DNA of 64,000 bases from UBA2779 sp965232615. GTDB taxonomy: Bacteria; Spirochaetota; Spirochaetia; DSM-2461. Both the position numbers and the translations under genes were made by a program. The stretch covers positions 1,922,001-1,986,000 of the forward strand of contig OZ246985.1 in NCBI GenBank assembly GCA_965232615.1, written 5' to 3'. The notes below the pieces were generated by a model. That model saw only the letters and a program-made list of their open reading frames with translations, did no database searches and was not told the origin of the DNA. This document shows, piece by piece, positions 36,633-46,294 of this stretch (the stretch's first letter is position 1; each line of letters opens with the position of its first letter).

Positions 36633-36730
36633 TTAACAGGCTTCCTGACACTGTAATAGATTCATGCTGAACAATACTATTACACCTATTTAATCGAGGT
36701 CAACAAAAGGGCACCTCTAAATTATTGAGT
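36633..36730. repeat. GTGTCAGAAAGC-family copy and an isolated MITE end
   Basis: TTAACAGGCTTCCTGACACT (36633-36652) is an inverted copy of the second repeat. GGGCACCTCTAAATTATTG at 36709 matches the first 12 bases of the MITE end only. They lie between gpmI and arsC. Confidence 0.5.
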
Positions 36731-36750
36731 AGGAAAGGATGGTGAAGATT

Positions 36751-37170
36751 TCAAGTATAGTTCAGCAGTTCTTTTTCTATTCGTGTTTTCAGCATTGTAA
36801 ATACCCTGTCAAAGGAGGCGTTAATTTCTTCTTCACCACCTGTTGCGGTGGCAGGGTCAGGGGTACTCCAGTGGAGTTTCTCATATTTGCCGGGGAAGAT
36901 GGGGCAAGCTTCGCTTGCGGCGGCATCACAGACTGTTATGACCAGATCAAAATCTGTTCCTTCAAACACATCCCATGATTTACTGTATGGATTGCCCGTC
37001 TCAATGCCATGGCGTTTTAGTGTCTCAAGGGATTTGGGATGCACAAATCCGGCTGGCCTGCTGCCCGCACTCATGGATTTATAGTGTCCAGCTCCCAGTT
37101 GATTGATTAGAGCCTCGGCCATCACCGAGCGGCAGGAATTACCGGTGCAGAGGACAAGGATGTTTTTCAT
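36751..37170 (-). CDS. arsC: Arsenate reductase, low-molecular-weight phosphatase (ArsC) type
   Basis: The product of about 139 residues starts MKNILVLCTGNSCRSVMAEA. The CTGNSCRS P-loop is the LMW phosphatase/thioredoxin-linked arsenate reductase motif, with further Cys in VITVCDAAASEACPIFPG and the catalytic Asp in STPDPATATGG. Reduction of arsenate to arsenite is the likely role, using thioredoxin. No arsenite exporter or ArsR regulator is adjacent, so resistance would depend on genes elsewhere. Confidence 0.9.
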   Translation of the reverse strand: MKNILVLCTGNSCRSVMAEALINQLGAGHYKSMSAGSRPAGFVHPKSLETLKRHGIETGNPYSKSWDVFEGTDFDLVITVCDAAASEACPIFPGKYEKLHWSTPDPATATGGEEEINASFDRVFTMLKTRIEKELLNYT

Positions 37171-37419
37171 CTCACAGCACCCTCTTCTGATGAACAGCAT
37201 TACATTCTTTCTTGAAACGATTTTTTTGAAATACCATACACATTTTCAGTTGTGCAGTCTGTTGGTTTATAAAAGGTTGTGGCACACTAACTCCATCTGG
37301 AAAATTATAATTGACAGCAGATAGATCTTTATCGACTTCGGATAGTTTCACATGAATAAACATACAGGTATCTAAGAAGAATATCAATACTCTGATAATC
37401 ACCGTACAATAGTTCTGGC

Positions 37420-37712
37420 GTTCGTTGGCGGGACTCAGGTCGTTTATCTCCACACCAAATTCTACCCGCAGAGAATACGTCACACTCCAAATTTCTGCCT
37501 GCCCATCGTCGTTCAAAGCACATATTCGCCAATGATACGTCTGAAAATTTGTCAACGCCGTTCCAATCGTGTAGCTCGTTCCGCTGACTTCAACATAGAT
37601 GGCAGGATTGTCACCCAGTCCCGCTTCACTATCTGCGATCTGTCTCTGGTACTTGCCCGCTCCTTCCAGGGTATTCCAGCGGAAGGTGGGCGTGGTGTCC
37701 GAGGTGGTAACC
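37420..37712 (-). pseudogene. Remnant of a fibronectin-III-like surface protein
   Basis: A minus-strand frame reads TTPTFRWNTLEGAGKYQRQI, then NPAIYVEVSGTSYTIGTALT and TYHWRICALNDDGQAEIWS, a recognisable Fn3-like beta domain. It has no start codon or signal peptide, and the sequence past DLSPAN no longer matches. It is probably the leftover of a deleted larger gene. The remainder of the gap between arsC and the UspA gene holds nothing else I can name. Confidence 0.55.
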
Positions 37713-37841
37713 TGTCAAGGTGTTTGTATTGATTATTCCTGGTACATAGCATATATTTGGCTATTAAGTGGCATCTGGCTACCGAAGTTAAAGAAATCAA
37801 CTGTTTAGATGCATTCAAGGTCATAAATAAAGAGGAGAAAA

Positions 37842-38390
37842 ATGAAAGAAGAAGTTCCCAGGAGAGTTCCGGAGATAACATATAAAAAAATCCTTTATAC
37901 AACAGATCTGTCAGAGAGTGGACGTTTTGCATTCCATCACGCAGCAAGTCTGGCCCGCCTATATGGAGCTGAACTCACTGTTTTTCACGTTATTGAAGGC
38001 GGCATGGAATTGGACAGTCGTCTTTTCGGATATGTGGATGAAGAATTATGGGAAGAGATTAAGACACGGAATTTTGAAGAAGTAAGAAGTATCCTGATCA
38101 ACCGTAAAAGAGATAATGCTGCCATTAAGGAATGTGTCAGCCAGTTTCATGGAGATCTGCAGAAATTCATTGGGGATGAGAATGCGGATATCACCTATCG
38201 TATCGAAGTTAAGATGGGCCGTCCGGTGGATCAGATTCTAAAGGAAGCTGAAGAGAATCACTACGATCTCATTGTGATGGGTTCCCATGGGCACGGCCTG
38301 ATCAAAGCCACCATGATGGGAGATACCGTACTCCATGTTGCCAAACGCTCCAAAGTGCCGGTTCTTATTGTCAGGGTTAACAAGGATTAG
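37842..38390 (+). CDS. Universal stress protein, UspA family
   Basis: This 182-residue single-domain protein starts after AGAGGAG. ILYTTDLSESGRFAFHHAAS is the typical opening and DLIVMGSHGHGLIK the nucleotide loop. The ATP-binding signature G-x2-G-x9-G(S/T) is present but ends in Gly-Asp, so nucleotide binding may be altered. An insertion of about 35 residues around VRSILINRKRDNAAIKE makes it longer than the usual 140-150. It stands alone. Confidence 0.88.
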   Translation: MKEEVPRRVPEITYKKILYTTDLSESGRFAFHHAASLARLYGAELTVFHVIEGGMELDSRLFGYVDEELWEEIKTRNFEEVRSILINRKRDNAAIKECVSQFHGDLQKFIGDENADITYRIEVKMGRPVDQILKEAEENHYDLIVMGSHGHGLIKATMMGDTVLHVAKRSKVPVLIVRVNKD

Positions 38391-38398
38391 TTCACCCA

Positions 38399-38527
38399 TT
38401 TTGGAATTTGGCGCAGTGGCGGTGCGTTCCTCGGGCTACGCCCTGCGGTACACACCTGATTAAATTTTTTCTTTGCAAGGCGCCAGAAAAGATCGAGTCA
38501 AGAACTCAATGGTTTTTTAGAGGTGCC
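38399..38527. repeat. Partial MITE (copy D) with covarying hairpin
   Basis: It begins inside the family (TTTTGGAATTTGGCGCAGTGG), lacks the left inverted repeat and ends with the inverted GGTTTTTTAGAGGTGCC. Its hairpin reads GGGC-TAC-GCCC at the tip, instead of GGAGC-TTT-GCTCC elsewhere, with changes on both arms. Confidence 0.7.
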
Positions 38528-38617
38528 ATCATCATTATGATGTAGACGACTGATCTTATCAGGAAAGTCAAGCTAGTCCGCTGAGGATAATACCCATTCC
38601 AGCCGATAACTCCTATA

Positions 38618-40072
38618 ATGAAATCCCCTTTCTTCAGGATACAGATCTTAGCGTTTCTACTACCCTCCATAATGCTCCATGCGAACAGAATTCCCCAGGC
38701 AGGCGAACTGGCCATGGCTGTTTCAACAGGTGATTTCAGCTTGATTGATGAACTAATTCTGTCGGGTGCTAATCCAGATCAGAGAGATGCCACAGGACAA
38801 ACTCCTTTGATATACTCAGTAGAAGCTGGTCAATACAAATTGGTCCAAAGAATACTGAAAGCCAGAGCAGATCCAAATCTCATCGGCCGAAGTGGCCTGA
38901 CGCCTCTGATGACAGCGGTCAGAATGGGACGGGCAGATTTACTTATGCAATTGTTGAATGCAGGAGCCAACCCCAATGTTGTTACAGATATTATGGCTGA
39001 CAAATCTACCTCTGCCCTGACCATAGCTGTCGACAGGGGGGAGTTCTCCATCACTCGCCGGTTGATAGAAGCCGGCGCAGATGGATTACTTCTTGGAGAA
39101 CCGGAGACAGGAAACCCCCTGAATCTCCCCGTATGCAGCATCCCCCTGGATAATCGAATCTGGCGAGGATTTGCCCGACTCAAAGACAATGTGAATTCAC
39201 CGGATTGGGTATCGGAAGAATGGGATCTTCATAGAGCAGTCCGGGATGGAGACTGGTATACAACTGTGAGTCTTCTCAATCGTCAGGCAGATCCCAATAA
39301 AAGCGATTCTCAAGGCATAACTCCTCTCATGATCGCATCCTGGTATGGGCATCAACCATTGATAACCCTGCTGCTGCAGCGGGGTGCTTCTGCAGGTAGA
39401 ATTGACCGCTACGGTGTGGATGCAATCAGCTATGCTGTAATCAGTGGAACTATCACAATACTGGATCAACTACTCACAAGTGAAATGATTGTCAATCCAG
39501 CCCGATTTGAACGCAATGTCCTGCAAAGGCAAGCACTGGAAACATCTCCTTACTACTGGGCTGTTATATCTGGACATCCAGGTATATTGGAACGCCTTAT
39601 CTCTTTCAGATTACCTTTACCGGATGAAGGCCGAGAGGGGATAACCCTGTTGATGCTTGCCGCCTGGATGAGTGACTCATTTGCCGTAAGAAAACTCCTT
39701 CCCCTGGCAAACAATGTGGCAGCTCAGGATGAAGCAGGGAGAACAGCCCTGGCATGGAGTCTCGCCGCCTTTGACAGAGATCGTCAGTCCGGTATGGAAA
39801 ATGGTTACAAAAACCGTGGTAGTAGAAATTACCCACTGGCAAGAATGCTTACCCACTCCACAGGTTCCCCCCAGTACAGTAATTCTCTCATAACACCATA
39901 TATTCATCCTGATGTTATTGAATCCTGGTCTCCAGGAGGATATGATTCCGTCAATGATGAATGGTTTGAAATGCAGCCATCTCCAGTTCCACATCTTTCT
40001 GGAAATGGAGATCTCACTCTATACCGCATTCTCCGCAATGAGGAGCAGGAATCAATCCCTGAAGGCGAATAA
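38618..40072 (+). CDS. Exported ankyrin-repeat protein
   Basis: The 484-residue product has a signal peptide (FFRIQILAFLLPSIMLHA). Ankyrin repeats follow: GDFSLIDELILSGANPDQRD, GQTPLIYSVEAGQYKLVQRI, GLTPLMTAVRMGRADLLMQL near residues 35-140, and a second block around residues 205-390 (GITPLMIASWYGHQPLITLL, GREGITLLMLAAWM). It presumably mediates protein-protein contacts in the periplasm; targets are unknown. Its stop overlaps the ligA start by one base. Confidence 0.88.
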   Translation: MKSPFFRIQILAFLLPSIMLHANRIPQAGELAMAVSTGDFSLIDELILSGANPDQRDATGQTPLIYSVEAGQYKLVQRILKARADPNLIGRSGLTPLMTAVRMGRADLLMQLLNAGANPNVVTDIMADKSTSALTIAVDRGEFSITRRLIEAGADGLLLGEPETGNPLNLPVCSIPLDNRIWRGFARLKDNVNSPDWVSEEWDLHRAVRDGDWYTTVSLLNRQADPNKSDSQGITPLMIASWYGHQPLITLLLQRGASAGRIDRYGVDAISYAVISGTITILDQLLTSEMIVNPARFERNVLQRQALETSPYYWAVISGHPGILERLISFRLPLPDEGREGITLLMLAAWMSDSFAVRKLLPLANNVAAQDEAGRTALAWSLAAFDRDRQSGMENGYKNRGSRNYPLARMLTHSTGSPQYSNSLITPYIHPDVIESWSPGGYDSVNDEWFEMQPSPVPHLSGNGDLTLYRILRNEEQESIPEGE

Positions 40073-42078
40073 TGAAAACCAGTAAACTGGTCAATCTCCT
40101 CCAGGAAGCCCGTGAGGCCTATTACAATAAAGACAGCCCACTGATGAACGATGCGGAATTTGATGCCCTCGAAGATGAATTGAGAAGCATTGATCCCAAC
40201 CATGAGTATTTTTCCCATATTGGGTATGCGGCAATAGAAGCAGAGACCAGTAGCAAAATTCAACACAAAGTGCCCATGCTCTCTATGGGGAAGGCAAAAA
40301 GTCTACAGGAAGTAGAGAAATGGCTGCGGCGCCTGGATCCCCATCCCTCCTGGGCTCTTGCAATTCAGCCAAAGATTGATGGTTTATCAGCCACCCTTAT
40401 CTATGTCAATAACCGCTTGACCAGTGTGGCTACCCGTGGTGATGGATCTGTTGGTCAGGATATCACCCATGTTGCTGAATACATCAAGGATATTCCCAAA
40501 AAAATAACCTTTACTTCCGATCCTGTGGAAATAAGAGGGGAACTACATCTACCCAAGGATACCGGATACAACACAGACAACCGCCCCCTGAGAAACAACT
40601 GTGTTGGCTTAATCAACAGAAAAACACATCGCGAAGATCTTCAATATGTTCGTTTCCTTGCCTATCAAATAATCTGGCCACAATCAAGCAGCAAACAGTC
40701 CGGGGCAGCGGCAGCCCCCCAGCATATATCGAGTATGGATCAGCGTTTTAACTCAGAGTTTGCAAAACTGGACATACTGACCGAGTCTGGATTCTATACT
40801 TTTGAAAAATGGTTGTTGACTCCGGATATCAAACTGATGGATACCGATTCCCACATGGAAAGCATTATCCGTCAACTGGAGAATATCTATAACAACTACA
40901 TCATCAATCTAAGGGATAAATGGAACTATGAGACTGACGGACTCATCATTCTGGTCGATAATAATCTTCTCCATGAATCCATCGACAATCGCTGGATAGT
41001 CAGTCATCATCATCACTACGCCCTGGCCTTCAAACCTCCGTCAGAATCCACAGTTACCACTCTCATAGACATCATCTGGCAGGTTAGCCGTCAAGGGAGT
41101 ATCACTCCTGTTGCCCAGTTCCGTCCTGTCTTCCTGGGGGGGGCCACTCTTGAACGGGCCAGCCTCCACAATGCCGATAATGTACGGAAACTCCGATTGT
41201 CCGTTGGGGATTCAATCCTGGTTGAACGAGCAAATGATGTCATACCCTGTATCCGAGGCAATCCAGATGCCTCCTCCAGACCAGAAGGCTTTCAGGATCC
41301 AGAACTCTGGCCGGAAAACTGCCCATCCTGTGGTGCCAAACCAGTTGAATCCGGTGTGAACATCATCTGCCCTGATCCTGAATGCCGTGACAGGGTATTG
41401 CAATCCATTCTCTATTGGGTAAGGCAGAATGACATGGAACAAATTGCATTGCACACCCTTGAATTACTATACGATTCAGGCAAGCTCCGATCCGTCAAAG
41501 ATCTTTATACATTGACAGAGGAAGATTTTAAAGATCTGGAAGGATTTGGTCAGAAACGGACTGAAAACTTCCTCAAACAGACTGCCAGACGCAAAACCAT
41601 GACACCCATTGAATTCATAGGACGATTAAGCATACCCATGGTCCAGGAAAAGTCCCTCAGCCGCCTTGGCATCACATCAATTGAAGATTTCATGAATTTC
41701 AATGATGAGACATATACCATCGGGAAACGTATTATAGAATGGAAGAATGTGGAACGAAACATGACAATGGTTCAGGAATTGCTGGAAATCATTGAGATTC
41801 AGGAAAGTTCCTTCAGTATACAGGCTAAAGCTGCTCTCTGCCTGACAGGCAAGGCACCAGTACCCCGCAAAGTCCTCATCTCAGCTCTCGAAAAAAACGG
41901 CTGGGAAGTAACAGGTACTGTCACTAAAAACACTGTGAAGGTAATCTGTAATGATCCAAACGCAACTTCTGCAAAACTGGAAAAAGCTCGTGCGAACAGA
42001 ATTCAGATTATTTCCTATGATGAATTTCTATCCAGGGAAGGTATTGTTTTTGACGAGAAATCAGTGTCAGAAAGCTAG
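40072..42078 (+). CDS. ligA: NAD-dependent DNA ligase LigA
   Basis: This 668-residue enzyme seals nicks using NAD. Domain Ia has AYYNKDSPLMNDAEFDALED. The adenylated Lys is Lys101 in IQPKIDGLSATLI, and RGDGSVGQDITH follows. The OB fold contains WQVSRQGSITPVAQFRPV, a four-Cys zinc finger follows (CPSCGAKP ... CPDPECRD), then helix-hairpin-helix repeats and a C-terminal BRCT domain (ALCLTGKAPVPRKVLISAL). Length is standard, though the sequence is divergent (AFKPPSES for the usual FKFPAE). Its last codons fall within a GTGTCAGAAAGC repeat copy. Confidence 0.94.
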   Translation: MKTSKLVNLLQEAREAYYNKDSPLMNDAEFDALEDELRSIDPNHEYFSHIGYAAIEAETSSKIQHKVPMLSMGKAKSLQEVEKWLRRLDPHPSWALAIQPKIDGLSATLIYVNNRLTSVATRGDGSVGQDITHVAEYIKDIPKKITFTSDPVEIRGELHLPKDTGYNTDNRPLRNNCVGLINRKTHREDLQYVRFLAYQIIWPQSSSKQSGAAAAPQHISSMDQRFNSEFAKLDILTESGFYTFEKWLLTPDIKLMDTDSHMESIIRQLENIYNNYIINLRDKWNYETDGLIILVDNNLLHESIDNRWIVSHHHHYALAFKPPSESTVTTLIDIIWQVSRQGSITPVAQFRPVFLGGATLERASLHNADNVRKLRLSVGDSILVERANDVIPCIRGNPDASSRPEGFQDPELWPENCPSCGAKPVESGVNIICPDPECRDRVLQSILYWVRQNDMEQIALHTLELLYDSGKLRSVKDLYTLTEEDFKDLEGFGQKRTENFLKQTARRKTMTPIEFIGRLSIPMVQEKSLSRLGITSIEDFMNFNDETYTIGKRIIEWKNVERNMTMVQELLEIIEIQESSFSIQAKAALCLTGKAPVPRKVLISALEKNGWEVTGTVTKNTVKVICNDPNATSAKLEKARANRIQIISYDEFLSREGIVFDEKSVSES

Positions 42079-42081
42079 TAA
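42063..42081 (+). repeat. GTGTCAGAAAGC repeat overlapping the ligA stop
   Basis: AGTGTCAGAAAGCTAGTAA supplies the final SVSES codons and the TAG stop of ligA. Insertion or recombination of the repeat may have replaced the original end of the gene. Confidence 0.5.
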
Positions 42082-42214
42082 TAACCTGGTTTCATTGAAA
42101 TCCGGTTAGATAGAATTCTGAACTGATCATCATGCCTTCCTGTCCCTACCCATTCAATCAGTGAGTCCGATTACATCCTTGACCACTCCCTACCCACGTG
42201 ATTCAATACCATTG

Positions 42215-43957
42215 ATGAAAGAGATTATCGAGCAATGGACAAGAAAAGTGCGGGATGTATTAGAACAACTGGCTACGGAAGAACAAAAGGATCCGATCAG
42301 TGTTACTAATAGATTAGTTGCAGGGACCCCCCCAAAGAGTGAAATGGGGGATATATCCTACCCTATGTTTCCATTTGCCGGAGTCTTAAAGCGATCACCA
42401 CAAATTCTGGCGGACATGGTTTCCGAAAGGCTTGGGGGAATTGAAGCAGGGGTAAGTGCTTTTGGTCCCTACCTCAATGTACACATTGATCGGACCGCCG
42501 TCATCGAAAAACTTCTCAACCAGGTCAAAGAAGCCGGTAACACCTGGGGTACCGGACAGGAATTGACCGGCCTCAAGGTGATGATTGAATTCTCCAGCCC
42601 AAACACAAATAAACCTCTCCATCTTGGTCACCTGAGAAATGATATTCTCGGTCTGAGTTGTGCCCGCATTCTGGCTGCAAGGGGAGCTGAAGTTTTGAAA
42701 GTAAACCTGGTCAATAACAGAGGGACACATATATGCAAATCCATGCTTGCCTATAAAAAATTCGGCTCCGGTCAAACACCGGAGACCTGTGGCATGAAAA
42801 GTGATCATTTCGTTGGAGAATACTATACGAAATACGCTCAATGGGCCGCTATGGATGAGAATGCAGAACAACAGGTTCAGGACATGTTACTCGCCTGGGA
42901 ATCAGGTGATCCAGAAGTACGCAAACTATGGGAAACAATGAACAAGTGGACTCTGGATGGGATCAAGAAAACTTACAAGCGAACAGGGGTGTACTTTGAC
43001 AGGTGGTATCAGGAAAGTGAAACATATCTTTCAGGAAAAGAAGAGATAGAAAAAGGTTTGAAGAGTGGAGTATTCTACAGGCATTCAGATAATTCTGTAC
43101 GGTTGAATCTGGATGAAATAGGACTGGGAATGAAGGTTCTTCTACGACCGGATGGTACTTCAGTATACATGACTCAGGATCTTGGTACCGCTGTCAACCG
43201 TCATAAAGAATGGCCCTTTGATCAACTCATATATGTTGTAGGAAATGAACAGGAGTACCATTTCCAGGTTCTCTTTTATGCCTTGAAAAAACTTGGTTAT
43301 CCATGGGCCTCATTACTCCGTCACCTTTCCTACGGGATGGTGTTTTTGCCAGAAGGCAAAATGAAATCCCGCGAAGGAACCATAGTGGATGCTGATGATC
43401 TCATTGACAACCTTGCTTCCCTTGCCCTGGAAGAAATTAAAGAAAAGGGTAGGGAACGGGGGATGGAAGATACTGGAGAAACAGCTGAAAAGATAGCAAT
43501 TGCAGCCCTCCATTACTACCTTTTACAGATGAGTCCGGCAAAGGATATGGTATTCAATCCCAGGGAATCTCTTGCTTTCACAGGGAATACGGGTCCATAT
43601 CTGCAGTATGTCGTGGCAAGAATCGCAAGTCTAATCTCAAGATTTTCTGAAGATATTGGAGACATCGAAGCTGATTCTTCCCTGTTGACCCGAGATGATG
43701 AGTGGATCATGCTCCGGCGAATCGGTGAATACCCCGATCTTGTGGCCCGGGCAGCAGAAAAACTGGACCCCTCCATATTAACCACCGGACTCTATCAAAT
43801 TGCCCGGGATTTCAGCCATTACTACCATGAAGTTCCCATAGCCAGAGCAGAAGACAGGCTGCTGGCAGCTTCACGAATGTCACTGGTTCAGGCAGTCCTG
43901 ATCACATTGAAGAGTGGTTTCCAACTCTTAAACATCCCATATGTAGAATCGATGTAA
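42215..43957 (+). CDS. argS: Arginyl-tRNA synthetase
   Basis: This class I aminoacyl-tRNA synthetase of about 580 residues has the N-terminal ArgS-specific domain, the HIGH-type motif PLHLGHLRND in FSSPNTNKPLHLGH, and a KMSKS variant in EGKMKSREGT. A DALR anticodon-binding domain follows, with AREDRLLAASRMSLVQ near the end. I prefer ATG 42215 (MKEIIEQWTRKVRDVL); a GTG at 42161 would add 18 residues with no family support. Neither has a clear Shine-Dalgarno sequence. Confidence 0.93.
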   Translation: MKEIIEQWTRKVRDVLEQLATEEQKDPISVTNRLVAGTPPKSEMGDISYPMFPFAGVLKRSPQILADMVSERLGGIEAGVSAFGPYLNVHIDRTAVIEKLLNQVKEAGNTWGTGQELTGLKVMIEFSSPNTNKPLHLGHLRNDILGLSCARILAARGAEVLKVNLVNNRGTHICKSMLAYKKFGSGQTPETCGMKSDHFVGEYYTKYAQWAAMDENAEQQVQDMLLAWESGDPEVRKLWETMNKWTLDGIKKTYKRTGVYFDRWYQESETYLSGKEEIEKGLKSGVFYRHSDNSVRLNLDEIGLGMKVLLRPDGTSVYMTQDLGTAVNRHKEWPFDQLIYVVGNEQEYHFQVLFYALKKLGYPWASLLRHLSYGMVFLPEGKMKSREGTIVDADDLIDNLASLALEEIKEKGRERGMEDTGETAEKIAIAALHYYLLQMSPAKDMVFNPRESLAFTGNTGPYLQYVVARIASLISRFSEDIGDIEADSSLLTRDDEWIMLRRIGEYPDLVARAAEKLDPSILTTGLYQIARDFSHYYHEVPIARAEDRLLAASRMSLVQAVLITLKSGFQLLNIPYVESM

Positions 43958-43966
43958 ACCTCACCC

Positions 43967-44468
43967 AGTGTCAGAAAGCCTGTCCCCCCCCTTCAACCCC
44001 TCCCGGGACTCCAATTCCCTCCTGGACCTTCACATACAATGGATCATAACAGCCAGATTCCACTCCCGGATTCCGCCACTCACACAGCCAGGTTTTCTTC
44101 TCTTCCACACCCAGATTGACCCTGGGCAACCTCTAAAAAACCGTTTTTGGAATTTGGCGCAATGGCGGTGCGTTCCTCGGAGCTTTGCTCCTGCGGTACG
44201 CACCTGATTAAATTTTTTCTTGATGCAAGGCGTAAAAGCGGAGCTAGTTTAAGCGGTTGGCGGTGCGTTCCTCGGAGCTTTGCTCCTGCGGTACGCACCT
44301 GATTACATGAGCATTTTGACAACGTAGCAGCGAGGAAAAAGATCAAGCCAGAAACGAAATAAGGTTTTTTCCAGGTGTCCCATAGTCGATCTCCTTATAA
44401 ATTGTTTTCTTACTGTGTTATAACGAGCTTGACGGGGATTTTTGTTGTAATAACAAGCTTTCTGACAC
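43967..44468. mobile_element. 502-bp composite: GTGTCAGAAAGC-ended element with a nested MITE
   Basis: CAGTGTCAGAAAGCCTGT at 43967 and the inverted TAACAAGCTTTCTGACAC ending at 44468 form terminal inverted repeats. The first 140 bp resemble 52461-52600. The MITE at 44124-44381 sits inside. No transposase is encoded, so the outer element is a decayed IS or a MITE. Confidence 0.55.
44124..44381. mobile_element. MITE (copy E) with two hairpin units
   Basis: It is bounded by GGGCAACCTCTAAAAAACCG and a degraded inverted end GGTTTTTTCCAGGTGTCCC. Two GGTGCGT ... ACGCACC units occur at about 44164 and 44259, separated by a 50-bp spacer, in place of the tandem array of copy B. Confidence 0.7.
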
Positions 44469-44514
44469 AAAGTATATCTTAAATCTTCAAAAACAAATAG
44501 AGTACAAGTAAGAA

Positions 44515-45321
44515 ATGAACTACAAATCTCTGAAGGGAAAACTGGTTTGGATTACCGGTGCATCATCCGGAATTGGCCGTGAAATGGCATTCATTGCTGC
44601 TGAAGCTGGTTCATCGCTGCTCCTCCTCTCCTCACGAAAAGAAGCTCTGGCTGAAACAGGAAAAATCTGTATTCAAAAAGGTGCAGAATCCATGCAGTAC
44701 GCATCAATCAACCTCTCTCAAACTGCAGAAACAGCTTCTTCAGTGGGAAAACTTCTTGCTGACCATGGAACCCCGGAGTATTTGATTCTCAATGCGGGCA
44801 TTTCTCAACGTTCCCTTCTTGGTGAAACGGATTTCTCCGTTATTGAAGAGATTATGGCTGTCAATTTTCTGGGGACTGCAGCTATAGCCCGAATTGTTTT
44901 ACCAGAAATGGTGAAGGCTGGAGGAGGACACATCGGTGTAACCAGTAGTTTAGTGGGTCGATTTGGTTTTCCAATGCGATCGGCCTATTCTGCCAGCAAG
45001 CATGCACTGCATGGTTTTTTTGAATCACTTGCTCTGGAATATCACTCGAAGAGCATTCATGTCACACTTGTACTTCCCGGTCGTATTCGAACAATGATCA
45101 GCCATAACTCTCTGGATGGTCAAGGTCAACGGCATGCAGTGTTGGACAGGGGGCAGGAAAAAGGAATGGATCCTCATCTCTGTGCAGAAAAATACTGGCG
45201 ATCTGTTCTTAAACGACGATATAATGTGGTTATTGGAGGCAGAGAAAAAGTAATGCTGTTTCTGCATGACTGCGTACCCTGGCTTTTTCGAGTAATTGCC
45301 CGAAGAGTCAATCCATTATAA
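44515..45321 (+). CDS. Short-chain dehydrogenase/reductase
   Basis: This 268-residue classical SDR has TGASSGIG at residues 14-21, NAG in LILNAGISQ, and Tyr158/Lys162 in the YSASK catalytic motif. The C-terminal extension CVPWLFRVIARRVNPL resembles membrane-associated SDR7-type members. It oxidises or reduces an alcohol or ketone using NAD(P); the substrate is unknown. lplA follows after 3 bp, so they are co-transcribed. Confidence 0.9.
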   Translation: MNYKSLKGKLVWITGASSGIGREMAFIAAEAGSSLLLLSSRKEALAETGKICIQKGAESMQYASINLSQTAETASSVGKLLADHGTPEYLILNAGISQRSLLGETDFSVIEEIMAVNFLGTAAIARIVLPEMVKAGGGHIGVTSSLVGRFGFPMRSAYSASKHALHGFFESLALEYHSKSIHVTLVLPGRIRTMISHNSLDGQGQRHAVLDRGQEKGMDPHLCAEKYWRSVLKRRYNVVIGGREKVMLFLHDCVPWLFRVIARRVNPL

Positions 45322-45324
45322 CAC

Positions 45325-46287
45325 ATGGATGTTTATCTCTCCACTTCCAATGATGCACGGAACAATCTTGCACTGGAAGAATCCTTGCTGTTCAATTTGA
45401 AAAGACCCATACTTTTTCTTTACGAAAACAATCCAGCCATTGTGATTGGACGCTGCCAGAATCCATGGAGGGAATGTCGAACGGGGTTGGCCAGACGAAT
45501 GGAAATCCCCATATTCAGGAGAATCTCAGGAGGGGGGACGGTCGTTCACGGTCCTGGCAACCTCAACTGGTCATTAATAGCACCAGTTCCAATCCCTTCA
45601 AAGGAAGACACTCTCAAGCGAATGATCAGGACATTGGGAACTCTTGGACTGAGTATTGATATGAATGATCGATACGATCTCACTACTGAAGAATCAGGTA
45701 TGGAAAAGAAAATAAGCGGAAGTGCTTTCCGGCAGATTTTACATGCCAGCCTCCATCATGCAACTATTCTGGTGAGTGCCGATCTGAATACCATGAGAAG
45801 TCTTCTTGATGTCCCTCCACGAAATATTCAAGGGAAGGGAGTTGTTTCAAAAAGATCTCCCGTTGCGAATCTTGCAGATATACTGCCTGGACTAACGCTA
45901 CAGGATGTCGTTGAAGCCATTGCTGGAGAATGGTCCGGTAAAGCATTTGCGGACCCGATAAATCCAAACGATTTCATACATGACAAGTCCTGCAAAATGG
46001 CTCTGGACAGACTGGAGTCACAGGAATGGACCTGGGATAAAACGCCTCCTTTTACCGAGTATTTTGATCGACTCCCAGATTCCCATGGCAAAGTATTGAA
46101 GTGTAAAATAAGATCAGGGCAAATCGCCAGAATTTTCATGGATGATGAATGGGACTTAACTCCCCTTGTTGGCAAACGGTATAATCGGACTGAGATATCA
46201 GGAGTAAAATATCCTGGAATGCCTCCATGGTTGGATCATTTTGCCGCTATGGTGGAATCTGATGTCAGTTTACACAGAAGAGAGTAA
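45325..46287 (+). CDS. lplA: Lipoate-protein ligase A
   Basis: This 320-residue ligase attaches lipoate to E2 or GcvH domains through lipoyl-AMP. RRISGGGTVVH (residues 65-75) is the nucleotide loop, NLNWSLI the substrate pocket, and KKISGSAFRQ holds the conserved Lys. The C-terminal accessory domain (from about residue 230, TPPFTEYFDRL) is present in the same chain. It lies 3 bp after the SDR gene, and no lipoyl synthase is adjacent. Confidence 0.9.
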   Translation: MDVYLSTSNDARNNLALEESLLFNLKRPILFLYENNPAIVIGRCQNPWRECRTGLARRMEIPIFRRISGGGTVVHGPGNLNWSLIAPVPIPSKEDTLKRMIRTLGTLGLSIDMNDRYDLTTEESGMEKKISGSAFRQILHASLHHATILVSADLNTMRSLLDVPPRNIQGKGVVSKRSPVANLADILPGLTLQDVVEAIAGEWSGKAFADPINPNDFIHDKSCKMALDRLESQEWTWDKTPPFTEYFDRLPDSHGKVLKCKIRSGQIARIFMDDEWDLTPLVGKRYNRTEISGVKYPGMPPWLDHFAAMVESDVSLHRRE

Positions 46288-46294
46288 ACGAGTG

